Positions 39,356 through 47,300 of a stretch of 64,000 nucleotides of DNA are shown one piece after another. How positions within the stretch are numbered: the first letter of the stretch is position 1; every line of letters starts with the position of its first letter. The DNA lies in contig NZ_JAJEWP010000001.1 in the NCBI RefSeq assembly GCF_020687825.1, positions 1,038,433 through 1,102,432 of the forward strand, given 5' to 3'. The position numbers and the translations under genes are program-made. The notes below the pieces were generated by a model. It did not search any database. It was not told the DNA's origin and worked only from the letters and a program-made list of their open reading frames with translations. Origin of the DNA: Fluctibacter halophilus. GTDB lineage: Bacteria; Pseudomonadota; Gammaproteobacteria; Enterobacterales; Alteromonadaceae.

Positions 39356-39918
39356 ATAAACAATCCTGGCCAAATAATGACAACGTCTTAACCGCCCAAT
39401 TAAGTACCTTCAAGCCTTGGAAATCTATTCTCAAGCCTCGCACTGTTGGGATAGGACAATACCCTGAACTTTAAAGGCTAGACCATGAGTCTAACTTTTC
39501 AAGTTCCAAGTATATGAATCAATGGAAGATTATTGAGTTAAGGAGGTTAGGTTTGTTTTCGCAGAAGAGGTTTTGGGGCTCACGCCTTCGGTTGATGTCT
39601 GAGATCTGTGTTATTGATGTAGCGGGAGTAACGTGTTAAAAATTTACCCTGGATGTAATTTGTTGCTTCATAACATTATCCGAAAATAAGGACATTATCA
39701 CATGCGATCTAAAGTGGCTTTTCTCTTACGTTGAAACTGACATCGCTCCAATATTCAGGAAAACGAACAAACAGGTCGTTTTCGTTCTGGGCGTCATCTG
39801 CAATGCTTGTTGTATCTCAGCACTGGCAAGCGTTACAGAAACCCGATATCAATGGTCAGAGGACATAAACGCGCAAGCTTGCGGTAGAAAAGCGTGAAAA
39901 TTGGGCACTATTAAATTG
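39356..39918. other. Gene-free stretch before the integron cassette
   Basis: 563 bases without a credible gene. It contains a hairpin AAAACGA...TCGTTTT at 39760-39782 and a 12-base palindrome CGCAAGCTTGCG near 39870. It should hold the promoter of the GAF-EAL/chemoreceptor unit near its left end. I could not recognise an integron attI site or an integrase fragment. Confidence 0.5.
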
Positions 39919-41325
39919 TTAACGTTCAAGGAGTTTGGGTAATATGGATAGTTTAAATAGAGAATTTTTTCCAGGTTATGCTGATCCAGATGGACGACCT
40001 TGGCAATGGTGTGGAGAGCCTGAAAATTATAGGGATGTGTTAGAGTTTAATCTCAAGCTTGCACTATTAACGCAAAAACGATTAGTTATGCCAAGAGGTT
40101 ATATTTTTGACAATCCAGGATTTCAAAAGTTAATTGAAAATCGAGTTGGGAATAATTCAGAAAGTGATTTTTTCTTCAAATGCATATCAGATCTATTTGT
40201 AATTGCTACTGATGAAACAGAGGGTGAAAAACTTGATAGTAAATCTGCATGGGAGCATCAATTTCTTCTATGGATAGGAGGTAGTCAAGGTGCTGAATCA
40301 CGAAATGTCCACGCCCATCCAAATATAGTTTGTCAAGACAATCATGTAAATGAGCTGACTAAAATACGTGATGCCAGTATTTATCGTGAGAAATTCATAA
40401 AATATAACCGCCTTGAAAATAAAATAAATTTGGATAAGGTTTTTGAGGCTCTTTCCAGTTGCAAATTAAGAACAGAAGAACCCACATACAAATTTGATTT
40501 CGGTTTTCGAGTTGCAGATCAGTTAATTAACAATCCAGTATACGAAATAGATAAAAGAGTTTTGGAAAAGCTCAGTTATATTAATGAGAGCAATAATGAT
40601 GGAAGGTTGTCGAGGTCGCTTCTTCAGAATCGAGAAAAGCAGTTAGAGCTTGTGGGTGAAAAATTCATTATCAGCCCAGAAGAATATAGGATTAATTTGA
40701 TGAAGCCATTAAGACATTATCATCATTTATCCTTTGCTAACTCTTTTGGGTCTGGTTGTATATTGAGTGATATTCATGTGCCTAGCAATGGAAAATTTGA
40801 AAATGCCGCTAGACGTGTATCTAAATCAATAGGGAAAGAAGGGTTTTCAATACATGGGAAGTTAGGAAGCTTAACATATGAAAATCTTTTTAAATTGAGA
40901 AGTAATTATAAATTTAAAAGAAGTTTAACTTCTCTGGATGAAACACAAGGGACTAACGAATCAGATTACTACAAAAAGCTAAAGCAGCACTGGCGTGAGA
41001 GCATTGCTATCATGCAAGAAAAATCTATTTCTTTAGTAAAAGGTAATGTGGTTAAGGTCATTACAGGTTCTATATCTTCCCCAGATACTAGTTCAGAAAT
41101 AAACGCTGTTGATGCTATTAAGACAATTTTGTCTGTAGGAGCCGGAATACCTAAGGATATTCAATTGGAATATGATATGTGGAAGTATTGGAGAAAACTC
41201 GAAGGCGAGAGAACCAAATACCTAAAATAATGAAAGTTAACAAGTTGCTAAAACGGACAAAACAGTTGGCTTTTTCTCGTTCCTCGCTAATTATTGCCAA
41301 CTGTTTTTCGCCGCTTAGCAAGGCG
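39919..41325 (+). mobile_element. Putative integron gene cassette (single, no integrase in window)
   Basis: The 1,407-base unit has the layout of an integron cassette. Its left edge is G/TTAACG (39918/39919), a ribosome binding site follows within ten bases, one ORF fills the unit in the same direction, and an attC hairpin begins six bases after the stop and ends G/TTAAT (41325/41326). The unit is AT-rich compared with both flanks. No intI gene is visible, so it is either a lone cassette inserted at a secondary site or the edge of a cassette cluster lacking an integrase. Boundaries are inferred from the two GTTAA core-like sites. Confidence 0.72.
39944..41230 (+). CDS. Cassette-borne protein of unknown function
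   Basis: A 428-residue soluble protein with no signal peptide or clear membrane helix. I do not recognise the family. The ATG at 39944 is chosen because AAGGAG lies ten bases before it; a TTG at 39935 is too close to that site. The N-terminal part has aromatic-rich FFPGYADPDGRPWQWCGE and hydrophobic LKLALLTQKRLVMP. Histidines cluster at RNVHAHPN and LRHYHHLSF. The C-terminus is charged (WKYWRKLEGERTKYLK). Codon use is strongly AT-biased, unlike the neighbours, which indicates acquisition from elsewhere. A single copy in an attC cassette suggests an accessory trait, possibly defence, but nothing in the sequence proves that. Confidence 0.82.
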   Translation: MDSLNREFFPGYADPDGRPWQWCGEPENYRDVLEFNLKLALLTQKRLVMPRGYIFDNPGFQKLIENRVGNNSESDFFFKCISDLFVIATDETEGEKLDSKSAWEHQFLLWIGGSQGAESRNVHAHPNIVCQDNHVNELTKIRDASIYREKFIKYNRLENKINLDKVFEALSSCKLRTEEPTYKFDFGFRVADQLINNPVYEIDKRVLEKLSYINESNNDGRLSRSLLQNREKQLELVGEKFIISPEEYRINLMKPLRHYHHLSFANSFGSGCILSDIHVPSNGKFENAARRVSKSIGKEGFSIHGKLGSLTYENLFKLRSNYKFKRSLTSLDETQGTNESDYYKKLKQHWRESIAIMQEKSISLVKGNVVKVITGSISSPDTSSEINAVDAIKTILSVGAGIPKDIQLEYDMWKYWRKLEGERTKYLK

Positions 41326-41329
41326 TTAA
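41236..41329 (+). other. attC recombination site (59-base element)
   Basis: A 93-base imperfect dyad. Outer arms are TTAAC (41237-41241) and GTTAA (41325-41329); L boxes are TTGCTAA (41245-41251) and TTAGCAA (41315-41321); the inner stem is AAAACAGTTGGC (41259-41270) against GCCAACTGTTTT (41296-41307). A terminal loop of about 25 bases and a mismatched block between L boxes and inner stem complete the picture. Spacing of three bases between R and L boxes on both sides is as expected. This fits the folded bottom-strand substrate of integron integrases in Vibrio/Shewanella-type systems. Confidence 0.82.
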
Positions 41330-41518
41330 TAGTCTGCCATTCACTTTTGCGTTAACCAGCGTCCACTACTGGCACGTAGCTCGCGTTAAACATCTGAATA
41401 CTAGGTTTCTTATTTCTAGTCCAGACAGTCTGACTCACTTTGTTGTCATTGCTGGATAAATAGTTAGTCGGTTTGAACGCTACAGTGCAAACACGTCCAT
41501 AATGATCGGCACTCAACT
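41330..41518. other. Non-coding spacer between attC and hairpin repeats
   Basis: No gene. GCGTTAA recurs twice here (near 41353 and 41383), echoing the core site of the attC, but neither is embedded in an attC-like dyad. Nothing else recognised. Confidence 0.4.
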
Positions 41519-41851
41519 CGACCGTCCGTTGGTCGGGCGTGCGAGACTGAAATGGCTGCTCGCCCTCACCATTTCGGGACGTCTCTTACCCACGATGTGT
41601 CGTGCGCCGCGTTCGCCGTAATTACCTATTACGGCTCTTTCGCTTTGCTCACCGGTAAAGGTTTTATCTTTTACTGTATTCGGCCTGAAAATGTGAGTTA
41701 AACCCGTCCATGGTGTTTCGACCAGCCGGCACTTCCTGTGCCGTCGTTCGTTCCTCGCCGAGCAATTACCTATTGCTCGTCGTCTTCTTCGAAGACCGGA
41801 GCCCTTAATCTGGTGTAGTAACAACACATCCCTGTGGCTTGGTTCCAGCCA
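41519..41851. repeat. Hairpin-rich repeat, copy A
   Basis: 333 bases matching copy B at an exact offset of 412 with about a dozen substitutions and no indel. It is a chain of short perfect hairpins separated by a few bases. In order: CGACC/GGTCG, GAAATGG/CCATTTC, CACGA/TCGTG, GCCGTAAT-tacct-ATTACGGC, GTAAA/TTTAC, CGGCAC-ttcct-GTGCCG, GAGCAAT-tacct-ATTGCTC, GTCTTC-ttc-GAAGAC and TGGCT/AGCCA. Short open frames across it on both strands are not credible genes. Family not recognised. Confidence 0.85.
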
Positions 41852-41930
41852 TTTACAGGACATAAGTGGCATTTCTTCTATGTATCAGCAGAAACACACA
41901 CTGAACCCATCCCTGGTAACGCACCCAGCC

Positions 41931-42263
41931 CGACCGTCCGTTGGTCGGGCGTGCGAGACTGAAATGGCTGCGCGCCCTCGCCATTTCGGGACGTCTCTTA
42001 CCCACGATGTGTCGTGCGCCGCTTTCGCCGTAATTACCTATTACGGCTCTCTCGCTTTGCTAACCGGTAAAGGTTTTATCTTTTACTGTAATCGGCCTGA
42101 AAATCTGAGTTGAACCCGTCCATGGTGTTTCGCCCAGCCGGCACTTCCTGTGCCGTCGTTCGTTCCTCGCCGAGCAATTACCTATTGCTCGCCGTCTTCT
42201 TCGAAGACCGGAGCCCTGAATCTGGTGCAGTAACAACACATCCCTGTGGCTTGGTTCCAGCCA
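41931..42263. repeat. Hairpin-rich repeat, copy B
   Basis: The second copy of the 333-base element, in direct orientation and separated from copy A by 79 bases. Its hairpins are slightly better than those of A: the first extends to CCCGACC-gtccgtt-GGTCGGG (41929-41949) and the last to TGTGGCT-tggttcc-AGCCACA. Substitutions relative to A mostly fall outside the stems or in loops, which suggests that structure is kept. Confidence 0.85.
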
Positions 42264-42269
42264 CATCGT

Positions 42270-42334
42270 CCACGATGTGTCGTGCGCCGCTTTCGCCGTA
42301 ATTACCTATTACGGCTCTCTCGCTTTGCTCACCG
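42270..42334. repeat. Partial third copy of the hairpin-rich repeat
   Basis: About 65 bases matching the CACGA/TCGTG plus GCCGTAAT-tacct-ATTACGGC section of copies A and B, in the same orientation, directly after copy B. It shows that the element can be duplicated in sub-blocks. Confidence 0.8.
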
Positions 42335-42419
42335 CGGCTTACCCTTGCGCTAATCGCAGGGCCAGATGAAATTTGTAGTTACTTGTAAGCGTAGTCAGAC
42401 AGCTGAACTCACCTTGCGC

Positions 42420-42450
42420 TCATTGCTGGGAAACTACACCCAGTCAATGA
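42420..42450. other. Hairpin just past the yfaE stop
   Basis: TCATTG-CTGGG-aaactaca-CCCAG-t-CAATGA, an 11-bp stem with one bulge, five bases beyond the yfaE stop codon. There is no T run. It may stabilise the 3' end or act as a factor-assisted terminator for the nrdAB-yfaE transcript. Confidence 0.5.
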
Positions 42451-42454
42451 GCAC

Positions 42455-42727
42455 CTACAACCCAGCCTTCAGCTTTAAGCTGGTTTTTGCCTTGCAGCAG
42501 CAGGGCAGGATTTCGTCGTCGTCGATGAAGGCGAGGGGATCGGTGGTGTAGTCGACGTCGCCGTCGAGGAGTTTGGTGCGGCAGGCGCCGCAGAAGCCGT
42601 CGCGGCAATGGTATTGCAGGTTGATGCCGGCCGCTTCGAGGCTTTCCAGCACCGTTTTGTCGTCCAGACTGGGCACCGGATCATGATCAATCACCTCAAT
42701 CATGATCCGGTTGTCATCCCCTGACAT
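42455..42727 (-). CDS. yfaE: [2Fe-2S] ferredoxin YfaE
   Basis: A 90-residue plant-type ferredoxin that maintains or reassembles the diferric-tyrosyl cofactor of the class Ia ribonucleotide reductase beta subunit. The cluster motif is YHCRDGFCGACRTKL, with the fourth cysteine in EILPCCCKAK. It follows nrdB by 11 bases on the same strand, the conserved nrdA-nrdB-yfaE arrangement. The transposed or inserted elements at 39.9-42.3 kb begin directly beyond its 3' end. Confidence 0.93.
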   Translation of the reverse strand: MSGDDNRIMIEVIDHDPVPSLDDKTVLESLEAAGINLQYHCRDGFCGACRTKLLDGDVDYTTDPLAFIDDDEILPCCCKAKTSLKLKAGL

Positions 42728-42738
42728 GCTGTTATGGC

Positions 42739-43872
42739 TTACAGGTCGTCAAAGTCGCCAAAGTCATTGGCGCTGACTTCAGAGTCAATCTGACCGACCA
42801 GGTAAGAGCTGATTTCAGATTCCTGTGGTGCTACCTGCACGTTGTCGGAGTTCAGGTAACTGTTCATCCACGGCAGGGGGTTCTCGTTCACATCAAAGGC
42901 CGGCTCAAGACCAATCGCCGCCATGCGCTGGTTGGCGATGTACTCGACATACTGACACAGGATGTCGCGGTTCAGGCCGATCATCGAACCCTGTTCAAAC
43001 AGGTATGCTGCCCATTGCTTTTCCTGCTCTACGGCGGTCATGAAGATTTGGGTGGCTTCGTCACGCAACTCTTCGGCAATCTCGGCCATTTCCGGATCGT
43101 CCTTGCCGCGGGCCCACAGGTTCAGGATGTGCTGGGTGGAGCTGAGGTGCAGGTTCTCGTCGCGGGCGATCAGGCGGATGATCTTGGAGTTGCCTTCCAT
43201 CAGCTTGCGCTCGGCAAACGCGAAGGTACAGGCAAACGATACGTAGAAACGGATCGCTTCCAGCGCGTTCACCGAGTTCATGCACAGATAGAGCTTTTTC
43301 TTTAGCTCACGCTGGTTAACGATGTAGGTGTGACCATCGACCGTGTGGGCACCTTCGCCCTGGGTCTGCCACAGCTGGGTCAGGAAAATCAGCTCATCGT
43401 AATAACGGCTGATATCACCGGCCCGCTCTTTGATCTGTTTGTTGACCACAATGTCGTCAAACACCGGGCTTGGATCGGTAAACAGGTTACGCAGAATGTG
43501 GGTGTAGGAGCGGGAGTGAATGGTCTCAAAGAATGACCAGGTCTCAATCCAGGTTTCCAGCTCCGGCAGTGACACGATAGGCAGGAACGCAATGTTGGGG
43601 CTGCGGCCCTGGACCGAGTCGAGCAGGGTCTGGTACTTCAGGTTGGAAATGAAAATGTGTTTTTCAGAGTCACTCAGGGCCTGGAAGTCCAGGCGGTCCT
43701 TGCTCACATCCACTTCTTCCGGGCGCCAGAAAAAGCTGATTTGCTTTTCGATCAGACGCTCAAAAATGTCGTGTTTCTGTTGGTCGTAACGGGCTACGTT
43801 CACCGGATTACCGAAGAACATGGGTTCGGCCAACGGGTTAGTCGCTTGTTGATTAAACGTGGTGTATTTCAT
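42739..43872 (-). CDS. nrdB: Ribonucleotide reductase class Ia beta subunit NrdB
   Basis: NrdB holds the diiron-tyrosyl radical needed by NrdA. The 377 residues contain [44 protein letters not shown] with iron ligands, the [28 protein letters not shown] helix, and a C-terminal FGDFDDL tail that docks to NrdA. I see no good Shine-Dalgarno sequence before the ATG. The upstream intergenic segment instead contains a terminator-like hairpin, so expression relative to nrdA may be reduced. Confidence 0.97.
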   Translation of the reverse strand: MKYTTFNQQATNPLAEPMFFGNPVNVARYDQQKHDIFERLIEKQISFFWRPEEVDVSKDRLDFQALSDSEKHIFISNLKYQTLLDSVQGRSPNIAFLPIVSLPELETWIETWSFFETIHSRSYTHILRNLFTDPSPVFDDIVVNKQIKERAGDISRYYDELIFLTQLWQTQGEGAHTVDGHTYIVNQRELKKKLYLCMNSVNALEAIRFYVSFACTFAFAERKLMEGNSKIIRLIARDENLHLSSTQHILNLWARGKDDPEMAEIAEELRDEATQIFMTAVEQEKQWAAYLFEQGSMIGLNRDILCQYVEYIANQRMAAIGLEPAFDVNENPLPWMNSYLNSDNVQVAPQESEISSYLVGQIDSEVSANDFGDFDDL

Positions 43873-43897
43873 GGGTATGGGTATCTACGTCAACGCA

Positions 43898-43928
43898 ATA
43901 AAAAACGCCGGCAAGGAAGCTTGCCGGC
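43898..43928 (-). terminator. Terminator-like hairpin between nrdA and nrdB
   Basis: Read on the minus strand, GCCGGCAAG-cttc-CTTGCCGGC is followed by GTTTTTTATT: a perfect nine-base stem and T run directly after the nrdA stop. It looks like an intrinsic terminator that would attenuate read-through into nrdB. Confidence 0.75.
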
Positions 43929-43934
43929 ATACGC

Positions 43935-46256
43935 TTAGATTTTGCACGCACCGCCGGCGCAATCGTCATCTTCCTCGACCACGGCTTCTTGTGCCAGGGG
44001 CTTGGATTCGGCGCGCTTCACGGCCTGGGTGCTTTCGTCTTTGTTGCCGTCACGGGTATTGTGATAGTACATGGTCTTCACACCCAGTTTGTAGGCGGTC
44101 AACAGGTCTTTGAGCAAGAGCTTCATCGGCACCTTGCCGCCGTCGTACTTGCTCGGATCGTAGTTGGTGTTGGCTGAGATGGTCTGATCGATGAATTTTT
44201 GCATGATCGCCACCAGTTGCAGGTAACCGTCGTTGGACGGGATATCCCACAGCAGCTCGTATTGTTCTTTCAGGCGCTCGTACTCCGGTACCACCTGTTT
44301 CAGCACGCCGTCTTTACTCGACTTGATACTGATGTGGCCACGAGGCGGCTCAATGCCATTGGTGGCATTGGAGATCTGTGAGGACGTTTCTGACGGCATC
44401 AGTGCAGACAACGTGGAGTTACGCAAACCGTGCTCCTTGATGGAGGCACGCAGGCTGTCCCAGTCGTATTGCAGCGGCTCGTTGCAGATGGCGTCGAGAT
44501 CTTTTTTGTACGAGTCGATGGGCATGATGCCCTGAGAGTAGGTAGTCTCGTTAAACTTCGGACATGCACCTTTCTCTTTGGCCAACTCGTTAGAGGCTTT
44601 TAGCAGGTAATACTGCATCGCTTCAAACGTGCGGTGGATCAGGCCATTGGCACTGCCATCGGAGTATTTAACGCCGTTCTTGGCCAGGTAGTAGGCACAG
44701 TTGATCACGCCCACACCCAGGGTACGACGACCCATGGTGGCGTTGTACGCCGCCGGTACCGGGTAGTCCTGGTAATCCAGCAGGCTGTCCAACGCGCGCA
44801 CGGCAAGTTCAGACAGCTCTTCGAATTCATCCAGGTTTTCAATCGCGCCGAGGTTAAAGGCCGACAGGGTACACAGGGCAATTTCACCGTTTTCGTCATC
44901 CACCTGCTCCAGCGGCTTGGTGGGCAGGGCGATTTCCAGACACAGGTTGCTCTGGCGTACCGGCGCCACTTTCGGGTCGAACGGGCTGTGTGTATTACAG
45001 TGATCGACGTTCTGCAGGTAGATACGGCCGGTACTGGCGCGCTCCTGCATGAACAGGCTGAACAGGTCGATGGCACGCAGGGTTTTCTTGCGAATGCTGT
45101 CGTCTTGCTCGTATTTGACATACAGCTCTTCAAACTTCTCCTGATCGGCGAAGAACGCATCGTACAGTCCCGGCACGTCAGAGGGGCTGAACAGGGTAAT
45201 GTTTTCGTCTTTGATCAGGCGCTGGTACATCAGTTTGTTGAACTGCACACCGTAATCCAGGTGACGAACGCGGTTCTCTTCAACACCGCGGTTGTTCTTC
45301 AATACCAACAGGGATTCGACTTCCAGGTGCCACAAGGGGTAGAACAGGGTGGCTGCGCCGCCACGAACACCGCCCTGAGAGCAGCTTTTCACGGCAGTCT
45401 GGAAATACTTGTAAAACGGGATACAACCGGTGTGGAACGCTTCTCCACCGCGGATCGGACTACCCAGTGCACGAATGCGGCCGGCATTCACACCGATACC
45501 GGCGCGCTGGCTGACGTATTTCACGATCGCACTGGCAGTGGCATTGATAGAATCCAGGCTGTCACCGGTTTCGATCAGTACGCAGGAGCTGAACTGACGG
45601 GTTGGGGTACGCACGCCGGACATGATCGGTGTCGGCAACGACAACTTAAAGGTAGAAACGGCATCGTAGAAACGCTTGATGTAATCCATACGCGTTTCTT
45701 TCGGGTAGTTGGCAAACAGGCAGGCAGCGACCAGGATATACAGGAACTGGGCTGACTCATACACTTCACCGGTGACACGGTTCTGCACCAGGTATTTGCC
45801 TTCCAGCTGTTTTACCGCTGCGTAGCTGAAATTCATGTCGCGCCAGTGATCCAGGTACGAATCCATTTGTTCGAATTCGGACTGGGTGTAATCTTCCAGC
45901 AAGTGATGGTCGTATTTCTGCATCTCGACCATTTTGCTCACATGATCAAACAGCGCGGGCGGCTCAAACTGGTTGTAGGCGCGCTTACGCAGGTGGAAGA
46001 TCGCCAGACGGGCCGCCAGATACTGGTAATCCGGACTGTCGGTGGAGATCAGATCCGCTGCCGATTTGATCAGCGTTTCGTGAATTTCCGAGGTTTTGAT
46101 CCCGTCATAAAACTGGATGTGCGCCTTGATCTCAACCTGAGATACCGAGACGTTTTTCAGGCCTTTGGCCGCCCAGGTAATGACTTTGTGGATTTTGTCC
46201 AGATCGATGGGTTCCCGCTCACCGGAGCGTTTGGTCACGAGTAGATTGTTGTTCAT
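43935..46256 (-). CDS. nrdA: Ribonucleotide reductase class Ia alpha subunit NrdA
   Basis: The catalytic subunit reducing NDPs to dNDPs. The 773 residues start with an ATP-cone (VTKRSGEREPIDLDKIHKVITWAAKGL), the allosteric activity site. PTRQFSSCVLIETGDSLDSI carries an active-site cysteine, and NLCLEIALPTKPL contains the finger-loop cysteine and the glutamate. The C-terminus ends CAGGACKI, the redox-active CxxxxC pair. Two NrdR boxes lie about 330 bases upstream. A long leader separates them from the ATG. Confidence 0.97.
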   Translation of the reverse strand: MNNNLLVTKRSGEREPIDLDKIHKVITWAAKGLKNVSVSQVEIKAHIQFYDGIKTSEIHETLIKSAADLISTDSPDYQYLAARLAIFHLRKRAYNQFEPPALFDHVSKMVEMQKYDHHLLEDYTQSEFEQMDSYLDHWRDMNFSYAAVKQLEGKYLVQNRVTGEVYESAQFLYILVAACLFANYPKETRMDYIKRFYDAVSTFKLSLPTPIMSGVRTPTRQFSSCVLIETGDSLDSINATASAIVKYVSQRAGIGVNAGRIRALGSPIRGGEAFHTGCIPFYKYFQTAVKSCSQGGVRGGAATLFYPLWHLEVESLLVLKNNRGVEENRVRHLDYGVQFNKLMYQRLIKDENITLFSPSDVPGLYDAFFADQEKFEELYVKYEQDDSIRKKTLRAIDLFSLFMQERASTGRIYLQNVDHCNTHSPFDPKVAPVRQSNLCLEIALPTKPLEQVDDENGEIALCTLSAFNLGAIENLDEFEELSELAVRALDSLLDYQDYPVPAAYNATMGRRTLGVGVINCAYYLAKNGVKYSDGSANGLIHRTFEAMQYYLLKASNELAKEKGACPKFNETTYSQGIMPIDSYKKDLDAICNEPLQYDWDSLRASIKEHGLRNSTLSALMPSETSSQISNATNGIEPPRGHISIKSSKDGVLKQVVPEYERLKEQYELLWDIPSNDGYLQLVAIMQKFIDQTISANTNYDPSKYDGGKVPMKLLLKDLLTAYKLGVKTMYYHNTRDGNKDESTQAVKRAESKPLAQEAVVEEDDDCAGGACKI

Positions 46257-46584
46257 GAAGAGTATGCCGTTTTTTTTTTATGTGTTAGCGCAGTACTGAA
46301 AGGGGACTATCCGCCTTTCATCCCGGCAAAACCAAGTCATCCCGGTGACAGCTTCCGTGGCTTGTGTTGGCGTTGCTCGATGAACACAAGATAGTGAGGT
46401 TTTTCTTTTAAATCAACCCAATATCTGGTGGTTTATTGGGCACTTGGAACCTGACCATGTGGTCGGTTAGTGGCTCCTCACCTAACAGGGGCTTTCAGTA
46501 TCAAAGATCGCTGATTGCAAGAAAAAACATTGGCCTTTTTTGGCCTTAAACTTTTTTCGTTTTAAAAGGTGCGAAGTTATAAAA
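46257..46584 (-). other. Long nrdA leader with repeated hairpin motifs
   Basis: About 330 bases between the NrdR boxes and the nrdA ATG contain no ORF of note. On the minus strand it shows AACC-GACC-acat-GGTC-a-GGTT, GGCC-aaaaaa-GGCC, and the direct repeat CCGGGATGA (46318-46326 and 46337-46345), one copy forming GTCA-ccggga-TGAC with GGA in the loop. It may be an untranslated leader with RNA structure, but no known riboswitch class is recognised. Confidence 0.45.
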
Positions 46585-46632
46585 GCACGAAATATAGTGT
46601 TATTAAAATGCAAATGGCACTAGATGTTGTGT
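46585..46632 (-). promoter_or_regulatory. Pair of NrdR boxes upstream of nrdA
   Basis: Two 16-base sites, 46585-46600 (GCACGAAATATAGTGT) and 46617-46632 (GCACTAGATGTTGTGT), match 13 and 12 positions of the NrdR consensus ACACTATATATAGTGT. They are 32 bases apart centre to centre, three helical turns. NrdR normally binds such pairs to repress ribonucleotide reductase genes when dATP is high. Confidence 0.75.
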
Positions 46633-47300
46633 TAAATCGATGGGAGTAGGGCGAGCAGGGCGTCTGCCCGATCGATCACATGGTGTGCACCCCATTGGTG
46701 CGCATCCGTCGGATCGTGCAAAAATCCGTACGCGGCGGCCACGCTGATCATACCGGCCCGGTGTGTGGCTTCAATGTCCCGCGGCGCATCCCCCACATAC
46801 AGTGTTGCAGCAGGCGCAATGTTCATCACTTCAGCGGCATGTAATAAAGGCATCGGATCCGGTTTACGTTGCGCCAGGCTGTCACCACTTAATACCACCC
46901 GGGCAGTGGACAGTTCGTCAAACTGCGGGACCAGCGCGTCGGTCAGAAACGCCGGTTTGTTAGTGATGATCCCCCACGGGATCTGCTGCGCATCCAGATG
47001 GGCCAGTACCTGTGACATACCGTCAAACAAGCGGGTATGGCGAGCAATATTGGCAGCATAATGATCCAGCAGGGCCTGGCGCAATGGCGCCGTGTCTTGT
47101 GGCAATGCGTTGCCAAAACCCATTTTAAGTAACCCCAGTGCCCCGTCGGAGGCCACCGGGCGGTATTGACGGGCCTCGGTTAACGGACGTTGGTGCTGTG
47201 CCAGTACATGGTTGAGGGCTGCTCCCAGATCGTCGGCGGTGTCGAGCAATGTGCCGTCCAGATCAAACAGCACACCCTCTACTTTATTGGCTTGACTCAT
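46632..47300 (-). CDS. gph: Phosphoglycolate phosphatase-like HAD hydrolase Gph
   Basis: A 222-residue haloacid-dehalogenase phosphatase. The nucleophile motif is [16 protein letters not shown], motif II threonine lies in WGIITNKP, and motif III/IV are [13 protein letters not shown] and [12 protein letters not shown]. The family removes 2-phosphoglycolate produced by DNA repair, among other substrates. It overlaps the ubiG stop by four bases, a coupled ubiG-gph pair. The gene ends at the nrdA NrdR boxes. Confidence 0.9.
   Translation of the reverse strand: MSQANKVEGVLFDLDGTLLDTADDLGAALNHVLAQHQRPLTEARQYRPVASDGALGLLKMGFGNALPQDTAPLRQALLDHYAANIARHTRLFDGMSQVLAHLDAQQIPWGIITNKPAFLTDALVPQFDELSTARVVLSGDSLAQRKPDPMPLLHAAEVMNIAPAATLYVGDAPRDIEATHRAGMISVAAAYGFLHDPTDAHQWGAHHVIDRADALLALLPSI

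Noticed and set aside
41340-41400. Further GCGTTAA motifs as additional attC sites
   Set aside because: No inverted R or L partner boxes lie within 150 bases, so they cannot fold into an attC.
41513-42301. Short open frames of 60-119 codons on both strands in the repeat region
   Set aside because: They follow the hairpin repeat, are present in parallel in both copies, lack ribosome binding sites and give Arg/Cys/His-rich low-complexity products. I treat the region as non-coding.
41519-42334. CRISPR array
   Set aside because: Repeats are 333 bp with no unique spacers of 30-40 bp, and no cas genes are nearby.
44634-45755. A 373-codon open frame on the plus strand
   Set aside because: It lies wholly antisense to nrdA and has the unusual Gln/Val-rich composition of a mirror frame. 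No start signal.
46257-46584. Cobalamin or other known riboswitch in the nrdA leader
   Set aside because: No cobalamin-box or other conserved riboswitch core was found in the leader.
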